This document shows, in pieces, positions 45,244-53,580 of a stretch of DNA of 53,842 nucleotides. Source of the DNA: an uncultured Clostridia bacterium (GTDB taxonomy: Bacteria; Bacillota; Clostridia; Oscillospirales; CAG-272); assembly GCA_944381075.1 (NCBI GenBank), contig CALWJT010000002.1:1-53842 (forward strand). The letters are read 5' to 3'. Each line of letters opens with the position of its first letter. Positions within the stretch are counted from its first letter, which is position 1. Both the position numbers and the translations under genes were made by a program. The notes below the pieces were generated by a model. The model had not been told where the DNA came from, ran no database searches, and was given only the letters and a program-made list of their open reading frames with translations.

Positions 45244-45271
45244 ATGATAACATAATTGGGCAAAATGTCAA
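45244..45271 (-). promoter_or_regulatory. Promoter of the ABC exporter operon
   Basis: On the minus strand TTGACA (45271-45266), 16-bp spacer, TATCAT (45249-45244), about 60 bases before the start codon. Confidence 0.7.
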
Positions 45272-45362
45272 CATTCACTTTCTGAAATGGAAAAGTCCCG
45301 TCTGCATGGAAGCCAATCTTTTCTGGAATTTATAAAAAAATGCAGGAAAAAGCAATTTCCAC

Positions 45363-45392
45363 TTGACAAGCGATTGTCTTTATGTGTATAAT
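45363..45392 (+). promoter_or_regulatory. Promoter of rpmH
   Basis: TTGACA (45363-45368), 18-bp spacer, TATAAT (45387-45392). Confidence 0.88.
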
Positions 45393-45460
45393 GGAGTTTG
45401 TAATTGTAGCAATATGCGCGGATATATCTATCCGCCGACGCAAGAGGAGGTGCAAGACGA

Positions 45461-45595
45461 ATGCTTAGAACTTACCAGCCGAAAAAACGTCAAAGACAAA
45501 AAGAGCATGGTTTCAGAAAAAGAATGAGCACTGCAAACGGACGCAAGGTCCTCAAAAGAAGACGCGCAAAATGCAGGGCAAGACTTTCTTATTGA
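45461..45595 (+). CDS. rpmH: 50S ribosomal protein L34
   Basis: A 44-residue, very basic ribosomal protein. It begins [20 protein letters not shown] and continues with the invariant [22 protein letters not shown] precedes the ATG. Precedes rnpA as in nearly all bacteria. In many Bacillota dnaA lies directly before rpmH; here the upstream gene is a divergent ABC exporter and no DnaA-box cluster is seen. Confidence 0.97.
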   Translation: MLRTYQPKKRQRQKEHGFRKRMSTANGRKVLKRRRAKCRARLSY

Positions 45596-45605
45596 AAATC
45601 AGCGG

Positions 45606-45640
45606 TCAAAAAAGCCTGTGGCGTATTCATAGGCTTTCTT
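45606..45640 (+). terminator. Weak terminator-like hairpin between rpmH and rnpA
   Basis: AAAGCCT and AGGCTTT arms around a 12-13 nt loop, followed by CTTTTTTAT. Likely lowers rnpA expression relative to rpmH. Confidence 0.55.
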
Positions 45641-45696
45641 TTTTATCAAAAGGGGGATTTTTCCTCCGTCGTCACTAAGCAGACAGGAGAACCTGT

Positions 45697-46095
45697 GTGA
45701 AAAACATAGCGATTTCCGAAAATCACCTTTATAAAAAGGTATATGCAAGAGGCGAAAAGGCCGTTTGCAGACATATCGTCGTATATGTACTGACCGATTA
45801 TCACGCCGCACGCCTTGCGCGCGAGAATCCGCTCGGCAAAAGAGTCAACCGCCTGGGTCTTACGGTCTCCAAAAAGCTTGGGGGAGCGGTCGTGCGCTCG
45901 CGTGTGAGAAGGATCCTCCGCGCCGCTTATCGGCAGCTCGAAGCAGAGCAGAACATCAAAAAGGGAAAGCTCATCGTCATCGCCGCAAGAGAAGCGGCCT
46001 GCGGGGCAAAAAGCACAGACATCTACAAGGACCTGCTTTATGCCGCACGAAAGCTGTCGCTCTATGCCGGTGAAAAAGCCCCGTCACACGAATAG
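45697..46095 (+). CDS. rnpA: Ribonuclease P protein component
   Basis: A 132-residue basic protein that helps the RNase P ribozyme cut tRNA precursors. The RNR-type motif appears as VVRSRVRRILRAAYR, preceded by RLGLTVSKKLGGA. Starts with GTG at 45697 behind AGGAGA. The central region is a little longer than in B. subtilis (119 residues). Lies between rpmH and yidD as usual. Confidence 0.94.
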   Translation: MKNIAISENHLYKKVYARGEKAVCRHIVVYVLTDYHAARLARENPLGKRVNRLGLTVSKKLGGAVVRSRVRRILRAAYRQLEAEQNIKKGKLIVIAAREAACGAKSTDIYKDLLYAARKLSLYAGEKAPSHE

Positions 46096-46128
46096 GACCG
46101 GATACCGCAGGAACTGGAGTTTTGTCCC

Positions 46129-46404
46129 ATGAAACAAATCGGGATTTTTTTCGTAAGGCTGTACCAGAAATTCATTTCGCCGCTGAAGCCGCCGTGCTGC
46201 CGGTTCACGCCGACCTGTTCTCAGTACGCGATCGAAGCGTTCCGTGAGTGGGGGCTCATCGCCGGTCTCGGACTTGCCATATGGCGGATCCTGCGCTGCA
46301 ATCCATTTTCAAGGGGCGGATATGATCCGGTTCCGAAAAGGAAAAAAAGAGGGAAAAGCACACCTCCCTCCGCAAATGAAAAAGGAGACAATTCTCAAAC
46401 ATGA
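46129..46404 (+). CDS. yidD: Membrane protein insertion efficiency factor YidD
   Basis: A 91-residue membrane-associated protein assisting YidC. Hallmarks [15 protein letters not shown] and [14 protein letters not shown] are intact, with an amphipathic N-terminus ([13 protein letters not shown]). A Lys-rich C-terminal tail extends beyond the core. Its stop overlaps the yidC start (ATGA). Confidence 0.95.
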   Translation: MKQIGIFFVRLYQKFISPLKPPCCRFTPTCSQYAIEAFREWGLIAGLGLAIWRILRCNPFSRGGYDPVPKRKKRGKSTPPSANEKGDNSQT

Positions 46405-47525
46405 TGGACGCAATCAACGGTTTCTTTGGAAGCATACTCCGCGCTTTCAATTCCTTTACAGGACATTATATCCTGGCGCTGCTCCTGTTCGCGCTGATGA
46501 TCAAAATCATTCTTTCTCCCTTTGGCATCAAGCAGCAGAAGAATTCGGTCAAGCAGGCAAGGCTGAAGCCGAAGGAAATGGCAATCCGAAACAAGTATAA
46601 GGGCAGGAACGATCAGCCCACCATGCAGAAAATGCAGAACGAGATCATGGAGCTCTACCAGAAGGAAGGCTACAGCCCTCTGGGAGGATGCCTGCCGATG
46701 ATCCTGCAGCTCGTTGTCGTCATGATCCTTTACGGGATCGTCTACAACCCGCTGAAATATATCTGCGACTATGGCCCGGAAATGCTCAACGGCATCGCCT
46801 CGTGGGTAACGGAAAACCTCGGCGAAACGATCGCCGGCTTCAAGGACGGCGTTTTTTCCGGACGGGATATCGAGCTGATTCAATACCTCACGCAGGAGAA
46901 TATCCCCGCCATCAACGCTTCGCTTGGCGATATAGGACAGGTCGTTCTTTCCGATCTGCCGAACTTCGGCCTCTTCGGGAATCCGACCGCCCTCGCACAA
47001 ACCCCATCGTTTACCTCATGGCTCGTCCTGATCCCGCTTCTCAACTTCGGATTCACCGTGCTTTCCACGGTCATTTCAAGAAAGCTCACCTTCCAGCCGA
47101 TGCAGGACAATCCCGCCGCCGGAAAGCAGATGCTGATCACCAGCATCATCATGTCGCTTGTGACGGCATGGATCGCATTCACCCTGCCCGCCGCGCTCGG
47201 CGTTTACTGGATCTTCAACACGCTGCTCGGCATGCTGCAGCAGTTTATTCTCTATAAGGCCATCCCGCTTCCGAAATTCACGGAGGAGGATTATAAAGCG
47301 GCGGAGCGAGAATACCTCGGCAAATCCGCAAAAAAGGAAAACCTGGAAAAGACCAAGGCCGCGCTTGCCCGTCCGATGGACGAGGACGAATATGCGGACC
47401 TCGGCGAATATTCCTCCATATACGATGAGCGCAACGAGAGGATAAACAGCGAACCGGCAGGCACGGAGGAAAAATCCGTCATTCAAAAAGCACCGCTGAA
47501 AAAAAATAAAAAATCAAAAAAATAA
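46401..47525 (+). CDS. yidC: Membrane protein insertase YidC
   Basis: A 374-residue Oxa1/YidC insertase. After an N-terminal hydrophobic helix comes the charged cytoplasmic hairpin ([22 protein letters not shown]), then [20 protein letters not shown]; later membrane helices end with [20 protein letters not shown]. The family's hydrophilic-groove Arg probably corresponds to the basic residues near the first core helix. No lipoprotein signal, as in many Clostridia. C-terminal tail basic (KKNKKSKK), suited to ribosome binding. Longer mid-loop (about residues 130-200) than B. subtilis SpoIIIJ. Confidence 0.94.
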   Translation: MMDAINGFFGSILRAFNSFTGHYILALLLFALMIKIILSPFGIKQQKNSVKQARLKPKEMAIRNKYKGRNDQPTMQKMQNEIMELYQKEGYSPLGGCLPMILQLVVVMILYGIVYNPLKYICDYGPEMLNGIASWVTENLGETIAGFKDGVFSGRDIELIQYLTQENIPAINASLGDIGQVVLSDLPNFGLFGNPTALAQTPSFTSWLVLIPLLNFGFTVLSTVISRKLTFQPMQDNPAAGKQMLITSIIMSLVTAWIAFTLPAALGVYWIFNTLLGMLQQFILYKAIPLPKFTEEDYKAAEREYLGKSAKKENLEKTKAALARPMDEDEYADLGEYSSIYDERNERINSEPAGTEEKSVIQKAPLKKNKKSKK

Positions 47526-47547
47526 CAGCAGAGGAATCAAACCGATT

Positions 47548-48426
47548 ATGAAAAAAGAACTTGTCATTTCCGCGAAAACAGTCGAGGAGGCAGCGTCGGA
47601 CGGGGCGGCCCAGCTCGGCGTTTCGAGGGAGGATATCGTTTACGAAATTTTGGAGGAGCCGAAGAAGGGGTTCCTCGGCATGGGGGCAAGCCCCGCAAAA
47701 ATAAAGGTCACTTACGTCCTGAAGCCGCTGGAGGCTGCCCGTTCGTTTATAGAAACCCTTTTGAAGGACTTCGGGATCGAGGGAGAGGTCATCCTCCACG
47801 ACGACGGAAACGGCGAGGCTCTCATTACCATCACCGGAGAGGGAGCGTCCGCTCTTATCGGGCACCATGGCGATACGCTGGAGGCTTTCCAATATCTTGT
47901 CAATCTTGCCGCCAATAAAAAGGACGACGAGGGCCGGCAATACACGCGAATCAGCATCGATATCGAAAATTATCGGGAAAAAAGAGAAGAAACGCTGCGC
48001 AAGCTTGCGTCCAAAATGGCGGCAAAGGTAAAAAAGAGCGGCAAAAACATTGCGCTGGAGCCGATGAACGCCTATGAGCGCCGCACCATTCATGCAGAGA
48101 TCCAAAAAATCGAGGGCGTCTCGACCAACTCCGTCGGTGCGGAGGGCAATCGCCGTGTGATCATTTTTCCGGAAGGCGCGGCAAAGCCGACAGAGCTCGC
48201 AAAGCCGGAAAAGAAAAACCGTCCCCGCGGCACGGAACGCCGCGCGCCCAAGACGGAACGCACAGAGCGGCGCCGTACCGAGCCGAAAACCGAAAAGGAA
48301 GAGGGATACGTGCCGCGCCGGCGTTCGGACACGCCTCGTCCTGCACCACGAAAAATCGAAAAGGCGAAGGATCTTGACGCCTACTTCGCAAAACTCAAAG
48401 AATTTTCAAGCAATCATCAGCAGTAA
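47548..48426 (+). CDS. jag: RNA-binding protein Jag/KhpB (EloR)
   Basis: A 292-residue protein with three parts: the N-terminal Jag domain (residues about 1-55, including the KKGFLGMG motif), a KH domain with GHHGDTLEAFQYLVN, and an R3H domain with RRTIHAEIQ. It then has a long Arg/Lys/Glu/Pro-rich tail (about residues 210-292) that is unusual in length. Partners with KhpA and controls cell elongation in streptococci. Follows yidC by 22 bp, the conserved position. Confidence 0.93.
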   Translation: MKKELVISAKTVEEAASDGAAQLGVSREDIVYEILEEPKKGFLGMGASPAKIKVTYVLKPLEAARSFIETLLKDFGIEGEVILHDDGNGEALITITGEGASALIGHHGDTLEAFQYLVNLAANKKDDEGRQYTRISIDIENYREKREETLRKLASKMAAKVKKSGKNIALEPMNAYERRTIHAEIQKIEGVSTNSVGAEGNRRVIIFPEGAAKPTELAKPEKKNRPRGTERRAPKTERTERRRTEPKTEKEEGYVPRRRSDTPRPAPRKIEKAKDLDAYFAKLKEFSSNHQQ

Positions 48427-48432
48427 GGAGAG

Positions 48433-48470
48433 GAGCCGTCGCATTTTCAGAAAATGCGGCGGCTCTTTTT
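48433..48470 (+). terminator. Terminator after jag
   Basis: GAGCCGTCGCATTTT and AAAATGCGGCGGCTC around CAG, followed by TTTTTC. Ends just before mnmE, so part of mnmE transcription must come from read-through or a further promoter. Confidence 0.85.
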
Positions 48471-48501
48471 CAATCGAACTTCTCCGAGAAAGGAGCTTTT
48501 C

Positions 48502-49899
48502 ATGAGCGACATGTTCACGTCGACCATCGCAGCGGTATCTACCCCGCGCGGCAAGGGAGGGATCGCCGTGATCCGGATCTCTGGTCCCGACGCCCTTTCC
48601 ATTTGTGAAAAATTTATTCATCCCAAAAGCAGGAAACCGCTCTCCTCCGTGCCGGCCAACACCGCCGTCCTCGCCCTTGTTTCGGATCCGTCCGGAGAAA
48701 CGCTGGACGAGGCGATCGTTATCGTATTCCGCGCGCCGCATTCCTATACAGGCGAGGATACGGTGGAAATCAGCTGTCACGGCGGTATTTTGCTGACGGA
48801 AGAGATACTCTCCAGTGCCTTCGTCTGCGGCGCTGTGCCGGCAGGTCCCGGAGAATTTACCCGGCGTGCATTCGCTGCCGGCAAGCTTTCCCTTTCCGAA
48901 GCGGAGGCCGTCATCGGGGTCATCGAAGCACAGACCCACGCGGCACTGAAGCTTTCGCGAAAGAATATGGAGGGCGCCGTCCGCCGCAGGACCGATGAAA
49001 TCAACGCCATCTTAGGAGCGCTCATCTCTTCCGTTTATGCCGTCATCGATTTTCCCGACGAAGATTTGGCAGAAATGACAAAAGAGGAGCTGCGGGAAGG
49101 GATCCTCCGCGCAAAAGCGATGCTGGAGACGCTTTCCTCCTCCTACCGGACCGGGCATGCGGTATGCGAGGGCATCCGCACCGTGATTTTCGGGAAGCCC
49201 AATACCGGAAAGTCGACGATCCTCAACCTTCTCGCCGGAAAGGACCGCGCCATCGTAACCGACATCGCCGGCACCACGCGGGACGTCATCTGCGAAACTG
49301 TCGTCGCAGGAGAGGTGCTCCTGCGGCTCTTTGACACGGCCGGCATTCGGGAAAGCGCCGATGCAGTGGAACGTCTCGGCGTTACCAAAAGCATGGAAGC
49401 TCTCGATGAAGCCGAGCTGATCCTCGCGGTCTTTGACGCTTCCCGTCCGCTTGAAAGAGAGGATGAGGAAGTCCTTTCCCGTGTTCGCAGCCGGGCAGAA
49501 GAAGGCGCGCAGCTCATTGTCATAATGAACAAAAGCGACCTTCCCGGAAAGGCGGATGTATCGGCGATCCAAAAACGTCTTGGCACCGCACCGTTTCCAT
49601 TCTGCGCCAAAGACCCTGCCGGCCGGACATCTCTTGTATCCCGCATTGAAGGGCTGTGGAAAGACGGCAGCCTGCTTCAAGGCGGCGAGGCCGTCATTGC
49701 CAATGCAAGGCAATTCTCCGCCGCAGAAAAAGCGCTCTCCCATGTCAGCGAAGCGCTCTTGGCTCTGGATGCCCTTGGCCCCGATATCGCATGTACGGAG
49801 CTGGAGGCTGCGATGGCAAGTCTGGGAGAGCTGGATGGCAGACAGGTTACAGAAGAGATCGTAGACCAGATTTTTCATCATTTTTGCGTTGGCAAATAA
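48502..49899 (+). CDS. mnmE: tRNA modification GTPase MnmE
   Basis: A 465-residue GTPase that, with MnmG, builds the cmnm5 group on wobble uridines. The N-terminal TrmE domain has TPRGKGGIAVIRISG and EISCHGG; the G domain has GKPNTGKS (about residue 230), TDIAGTTRD, DTAG and NKSD; the C-terminus ends FCVGK, keeping the essential Cys. ATG 48502 follows AAGGAG. The usual next genes mnmG and rsmG are missing; birA follows instead. Confidence 0.95.
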   Translation: MSDMFTSTIAAVSTPRGKGGIAVIRISGPDALSICEKFIHPKSRKPLSSVPANTAVLALVSDPSGETLDEAIVIVFRAPHSYTGEDTVEISCHGGILLTEEILSSAFVCGAVPAGPGEFTRRAFAAGKLSLSEAEAVIGVIEAQTHAALKLSRKNMEGAVRRRTDEINAILGALISSVYAVIDFPDEDLAEMTKEELREGILRAKAMLETLSSSYRTGHAVCEGIRTVIFGKPNTGKSTILNLLAGKDRAIVTDIAGTTRDVICETVVAGEVLLRLFDTAGIRESADAVERLGVTKSMEALDEAELILAVFDASRPLEREDEEVLSRVRSRAEEGAQLIVIMNKSDLPGKADVSAIQKRLGTAPFPFCAKDPAGRTSLVSRIEGLWKDGSLLQGGEAVIANARQFSAAEKALSHVSEALLALDALGPDIACTELEAAMASLGELDGRQVTEEIVDQIFHHFCVGK

Positions 49900-49915
49900 C
49901 AACGGGGGCCTTGTT

Positions 49916-50728
49916 ATGAAATGGAACAGAGGAAAATTTCAGATCAAAAAACGCAATATCCCCATGCAGCATACGCCCTATCCGAATCCTTCCATTCTGT
50001 ATGACCGAGAAAGGGCAGAGGAAACTGCGCTGTATTATTATGAGGAGCTGCCCTCTACCAATCAGACGGCAAAGGAGATCCTCTTATCGGAGGAAAACGG
50101 TCGGCGATTTATCGTGCTTGCCGACCGTCAAAGCGCCGGCCGCGGGCGGCTGGGAAGGCGCTTCTATTCCGAAGGCGGCCTATATTTTACCTATGCGTTT
50201 CCTCACGGCAGTTTTTCACTTCCCCCGGAGCTTCTTACCACAGCCGCGGCAGCGGCTGTATGCCGCGCCATTGCCGACGAAGGCTTTCCGGCCGAAATCA
50301 AATGGGTGAACGATATCCTGCTAAACGGGAAAAAAATCTGCGGGATCCTTGCCGAGGCGCTGTCTAAGGAAAATGCGGTCCTCGGTTATGTCGTCGGGAT
50401 CGGGATCAACATCGGGATATCCGATTTTCCGGAGCCTCTTTCCGAGACCGCGGCCTCTCTTTCAGGCGATTTTCTTTTAAAATCCAGGATCTTCCGCCGT
50501 GTCCGGCGATATTTTACCCAAACGCTGAATGGATCCCCGCAAAAAATATTGGACTACTGTACGAAAAAAAGCTGCGTCATTGGAAAGCCTATCCGTTATT
50601 TCGGCGCGCGGGAAGGATGCGGCATCGCTCAGGGCCTCGACAAAAACGGCGGACTGATCGTCAAAAAAGGAAACGGGGAAATCCTCCATCTGACAGGCGG
50701 AGAGATCTCGGTCAGAACGCAAGGATAA
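49916..50728 (+). CDS. birA: Biotin-[acetyl-CoA-carboxylase] ligase without HTH domain
   Basis: A 270-residue enzyme attaching biotin to carboxylase carrier proteins. Catalytic motif GRGRLGRRF (about residues 75-83), KWVNDILLNGKKICGIL and the C-terminal SH3-like BPL_C region (YFGAREGCGIAQGLDKNGG) are present. The N-terminal winged helix of bifunctional BirA repressors is absent, replaced by about 40 residues of basic sequence, so it should not regulate transcription. ATG 49916 has GGGGG upstream; a TTG nine codons earlier overlaps mnmE. Confidence 0.9.
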   Translation: MKWNRGKFQIKKRNIPMQHTPYPNPSILYDRERAEETALYYYEELPSTNQTAKEILLSEENGRRFIVLADRQSAGRGRLGRRFYSEGGLYFTYAFPHGSFSLPPELLTTAAAAAVCRAIADEGFPAEIKWVNDILLNGKKICGILAEALSKENAVLGYVVGIGINIGISDFPEPLSETAASLSGDFLLKSRIFRRVRRYFTQTLNGSPQKILDYCTKKSCVIGKPIRYFGAREGCGIAQGLDKNGGLIVKKGNGEILHLTGGEISVRTQG

Positions 50729-50761
50729 ATCCATAATTTTTGAAAGATTTATAAAAAATCC

Positions 50762-50790
50762 TTGACAAAGCGCCTGAAATATGCTATGCT
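50762..50790 (+). promoter_or_regulatory. Promoter of rplJ-rplL
   Basis: TTGACA (50762-50767), 17-bp spacer, TATGCT (50785-50790). Confidence 0.85.
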
Positions 50791-50797
50791 GATTTAG

Positions 50798-50960
50798 CAA
50801 TCCTAAGACAGCAGGTTTCCGTAAAAGTTCTGCTTCCCTGCCGAGGAGAGATCGAAAAGAGTTTTTTTGTCTTTCCTGCGATCCGTCGGGTTGTCAGAAA
50901 AGACTTTTTCTTTTGCTCCATGCTTTGATGGGATCCCTCATCAAGGGGGGTGGCATGAGA
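50798..50960 (+). promoter_or_regulatory. Ribosomal protein L10 leader
   Basis: The transcript from the rplJ promoter begins with CCTAAGACAGCAGG ... CCCTGCCGAGGAGAG, the pattern of the L10 leader, where L10(L12)4 binds its own mRNA for autogenous control. A T-run (about 50862-50869) and a further hairpin (TTGATG/TCATCAA near 50926-50945) follow before the rplJ start. Confidence 0.85.
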
Positions 50961-50996
50961 AGCTTAGCTGAAAATCGAAGAAAGGGTGGTGAAATC

Positions 50997-51503
50997 ATGC
51001 CAAGTGCACAGGTTCTGGAATCCAAAAAGAAAATTGTCGCCGATCTCACGGAAAAAATGAAGAACGCGGCGGCCGGCGTAATCGTTGCTTATCAGGGGAT
51101 TACGGTTGAGGATGACACGGCGCTTCGCAGCGAGCTGCGCAAGGCGGGCGTAGAATATTCCGTCATCAAAAATACTTTGACCAAGAGAGCATGCGAAAAC
51201 GTCGGATATACCGAGCTTATCGGGGTTCTCGAAGGAATGACGGCAGTTGCAACGAGCGCAGAGGATCCGGTCGCGGCTGCGAAGATCCTCAAAAAATTCG
51301 CCGATAAGGTAGAATCCTTTGAAATCAAGGCCGGTTTTGTCGACGGCAAAGTGCTCGATGTCGAAGGCGTCAACGAGCTTGCCGAGCTTCCGTCCAAGGA
51401 GATGCTCATCGGCAAGGTCCTCGGAAGTCTTCAGTCCTCTCTTTATGGTCTTGCATATGTCCTTCAGGCATATGTGGACAAGTCGAGCGAAGCGACCGCT
51501 TAA
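50997..51503 (+). CDS. rplJ: 50S ribosomal protein L10
   Basis: A 168-residue stalk-base protein starting MPSAQVLESKKKIVADLTEKM, with VIVAYQGITVEDDTALRSELRKAGVEYSVIKNTL (rRNA-binding half) and a C-terminal helix (SLQSSLYGLAYVLQAYVD) that binds L12 dimers. ATG 50997 is preceded by GGTGGTGA. Normally flanked by rplKA and rpoBC; here it follows birA. Confidence 0.96.
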   Translation: MPSAQVLESKKKIVADLTEKMKNAAAGVIVAYQGITVEDDTALRSELRKAGVEYSVIKNTLTKRACENVGYTELIGVLEGMTAVATSAEDPVAAAKILKKFADKVESFEIKAGFVDGKVLDVEGVNELAELPSKEMLIGKVLGSLQSSLYGLAYVLQAYVDKSSEATA

Positions 51504-51556
51504 GGGCGGAATCCATTTTTTAATTACAAATATCATTCTATGGAGGTAAAATAATC

Positions 51557-51934
51557 ATGGCATCCGAAAAAATCACTGCGATTCTTGATGAAATCAAAGC
51601 GCTTACCATTCTTGAGGTCGCCGACCTCGTAAAGGCTCTCGAAGAGGAGTTCGGCGTTTCCGCAGCTCCTGTTGCCGTCGCTGCTGCCGGCGGCGCTGCC
51701 GCTGCTCCCGCAGCAGAGGAGAAGACCGAGTTCGACGTTGTGCTGACGTCCTTTGGCGACAGCAAGCTCGGCGTTATCAAAGCGGTCCGCGAAGTAACCG
51801 GTCTTGGACTCAAAGAGGCCAAGGAGCTGGTGGAAGCGGTTCCGAAGACGCTCAAGGAAGGCGTTTCCAAGGAAGATGCGGAAAAGATCAAAGCCGATCT
51901 TACCGCTGCCGGTGCTACTGTCGAAATCAAATAA
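51557..51934 (+). CDS. rplL: 50S ribosomal protein L7/L12
   Basis: A 125-residue stalk protein: N-terminal dimerisation helices, an Ala/Gly/Pro hinge (about residues 35-56), and the factor-binding C-terminal domain with [20 protein letters not shown] and [17 protein letters not shown] upstream. Ends at a strong terminator, with no rpoB following. Confidence 0.97.
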   Translation: MASEKITAILDEIKALTILEVADLVKALEEEFGVSAAPVAVAAAGGAAAAPAAEEKTEFDVVLTSFGDSKLGVIKAVREVTGLGLKEAKELVEAVPKTLKEGVSKEDAEKIKADLTAAGATVEIK

Positions 51935-51941
51935 GAGCATC

Positions 51942-51992
51942 AAAAGGGGCAAGCATTCCGCGTCTTTTGCGGGCGCGGAATGTGCCTTTTCC
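51942..51992 (+). terminator. Terminator after rplL
   Basis: GGCA-AGCATTCCGCG pairs with CGCGGAATG-TGCC around a short loop and is followed by TTTTCCTT. Confidence 0.8.
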
Positions 51993-52017
51993 TTCCGGTG
52001 ATTTTAAAAAGAAATCC

Positions 52018-52046
52018 TTGACATTCAGCGCGGGGATTGCTATAAT
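52018..52046 (+). promoter_or_regulatory. Consensus promoter of the tRNA-Pro gene
   Basis: TTGACA (52018-52023), 17-bp spacer, TATAAT (52041-52046), 14 bases before the tRNA 5' end. Confidence 0.92.
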
Positions 52047-52060
52047 AGAATAGTGTCCGA

Positions 52061-52137
52061 TCTGGGTGTGGCGCAGTTGGTAGCGCGCTACCTTGGGGTG
52101 GTAGAGGCCGCTGGTTCAAGTCCAGTCACTCAGACCA
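52061..52137 (+). tRNA. tRNA-Pro (anticodon GGG)
   Basis: Complete 77-nt cloverleaf with encoded CCA. Acceptor TCTGGGT pairs with ACTCAGA (one G-U), D stem GCGC/GCGC, anticodon stem CTACC/GGTAG with loop TTGGGGT giving anticodon GGG, T arm GCTGG-TTCAAGT-CCAGT. Own promoter upstream, and a hairpin terminator begins two bases after the CCA. A decayed recombinase lies directly downstream. Confidence 0.95.
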
Positions 52138-52138
52138 T

Positions 52139-52185
52139 ATCGGGTGTTCATAACGGATTTGAGTTATGGACACTCGATTTCTTTA
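52139..52185 (+). terminator. Terminator of the tRNA gene
   Basis: ATCGGGTGTTCATAAC (52139-52154) and GTTATGGACACTCGAT (52163-52178) pair with two wobbles, followed by TTCTTTAT. Confidence 0.8.
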
Positions 52186-52221
52186 TGTATAAAGAGTTGT
52201 TTTCGTTCCCTCGTATGTATT

Positions 52222-52247
52222 GGAGCAGGTTCGCCTGCTCCTTTTTT
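52222..52247 (+). terminator. Second intrinsic terminator downstream of the tRNA
   Basis: GGAGCAGG-TTCG-CCTGCTCC followed by six T; a textbook terminator, separating the tRNA unit from the recombinase remnant. Confidence 0.9.
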
Positions 52248-52292
52248 GCGCATTGCTTTAACAAAGCGGCTATGTCGTAAGATATTGAACTG

Positions 52293-53546
52293 CTACACCT
52301 TTTCTTGTCTCGGCGGTATGGTGTTTTTCTTACTACTCCCCGAGATTTCAATAAAGCCGACAAAGCGGTAGTGGATGACGAGCCTTTGCGTTCTGTTTTT
52401 ACCTACGCCTTCGGTTTCATAAACCTCGACCTTGTCGATCAGTTCTTTAAGAAGTGCCGGAGTCAGTTCCTTCATCTCCATAAACTTGCGAACGGCAGAG
52501 ATAAAGTTCTCTTTGTTGCGGTTGTTTTCTGCGAGTTTGCGTAATTGCTCTCTGCACTCGGCAATCTTGGATTTCAGTTCCATTCGTTCAACCTCGTACT
52601 TGTGAGATAATTGCATAAACCACTCGTCTGTGACTTTGCCTTCGACATTGTCCTCATAGAGCTTTTCATAAAGAGTTGCTACACGCTCATTTCTCACAAT
52701 TACCTTTTGGAGCTCGGCTTCAATCAGCTTCTTTTCCTTGATGGAGGCGGCATTTGTCTTTCGTTCAAGCGCCTCGGCAAATTCATCCTCGTGCTCGTCA
52801 AGAAGCCTTGCCATATACTGTAGCTCCATCATAACAACCTGCTCGATAGCATCCTCGCGGACATAGTGGCGTGTCTCACAAGTGCCTCGAGTATCGGTCT
52901 TGTAGTTTGAGCAACTGAAGTATTGAATGCTGTCGTTTCTCGTATTAGTGTGAAACCACAGCTTGCTGCCACAATCGGCGCAATACACGAGGTCGCAAAA
53001 CATACTTTTCTTGTTGCTGACCTTTGTCGCGCGGCGTTTGGTTTTACCCGTCAGCTTTTGCACCATTTCAAAAGTCTCTCGGTCAATGATAGGCTCGTGC
53101 TTATCCTTGAAGATCACCCAATTCTCTTTGTCGTTGGGAATGCGAGCCTTGTTCTTGAATGACTTTGAGTAGGTCTTGAAGTTGATGACATCACCGCAAT
53201 ACTCTTGCTGTGAAAGTATCTTTGCAATGGTCGTCTTGCACCACTTATACGGATTGGGTTGCGTTTTCTTACCTCCTCTGCCGAGTCCCTTGCTCTGCCA
53301 ATATGCCATCGGGACGAGCACTTATCTTTCCTGCAATATTCTTGCAATTGTTTCGTTGCCTTTGCCTTCAATGCACATAGCAAATACCTCTTTGACGATC
53401 TGTGCCGCCTCGGGATCTATAATCCATTGCTTTTTGTTCTCGGGATTCTTGACATACCCATATGGCGGTTGTGAAAGCGGCTCACCTGCATTGCCACGGA
53501 GTCGGTGTGAGCTTCTGACCTTGCGGCTGATGTCTCGGGCGTACAT
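52293..53546 (-). pseudogene. Serine recombinase remnant: catalytic domain missing, internal stop
   Basis: Two consecutive segments in one frame together cover the middle and end of a large serine recombinase. The first (53546-53325) reads MYARDISRKVRSSHRLRG ... GKGNETIARILQER and ends at TAA (53324-53322). The second (from 53321) continues in the same frame as VLVPMAYWQSKGLG ... with the zinc-ribbon cysteines CADCGSK and CSNYKTDTRGTC and a coiled-coil tail. The TAA is therefore a nonsense change, not a frameshift. The N-terminal resolvase domain with the nucleophile Ser is absent; the frame is closed by a TGA a few codons upstream of MYARD. Base composition is lower in GC than its neighbours. 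Confidence 0.85.
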
Positions 53547-53580
53547 CTCGTTAGTTCACTTCGCATAAAGCATGACAAGC

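Noticed and set aside
45186-45460. Chromosomal origin next to rpmH
   Set aside because: AT-rich, but no DnaA-box cluster and no dnaA gene.
52293-53321. Intact stand-alone integrase starting with GTG at 53321
   Set aside because: The frame begins in the middle of a recombinase, directly after an in-frame TAA that separates it from its own upstream part, and has no catalytic domain.
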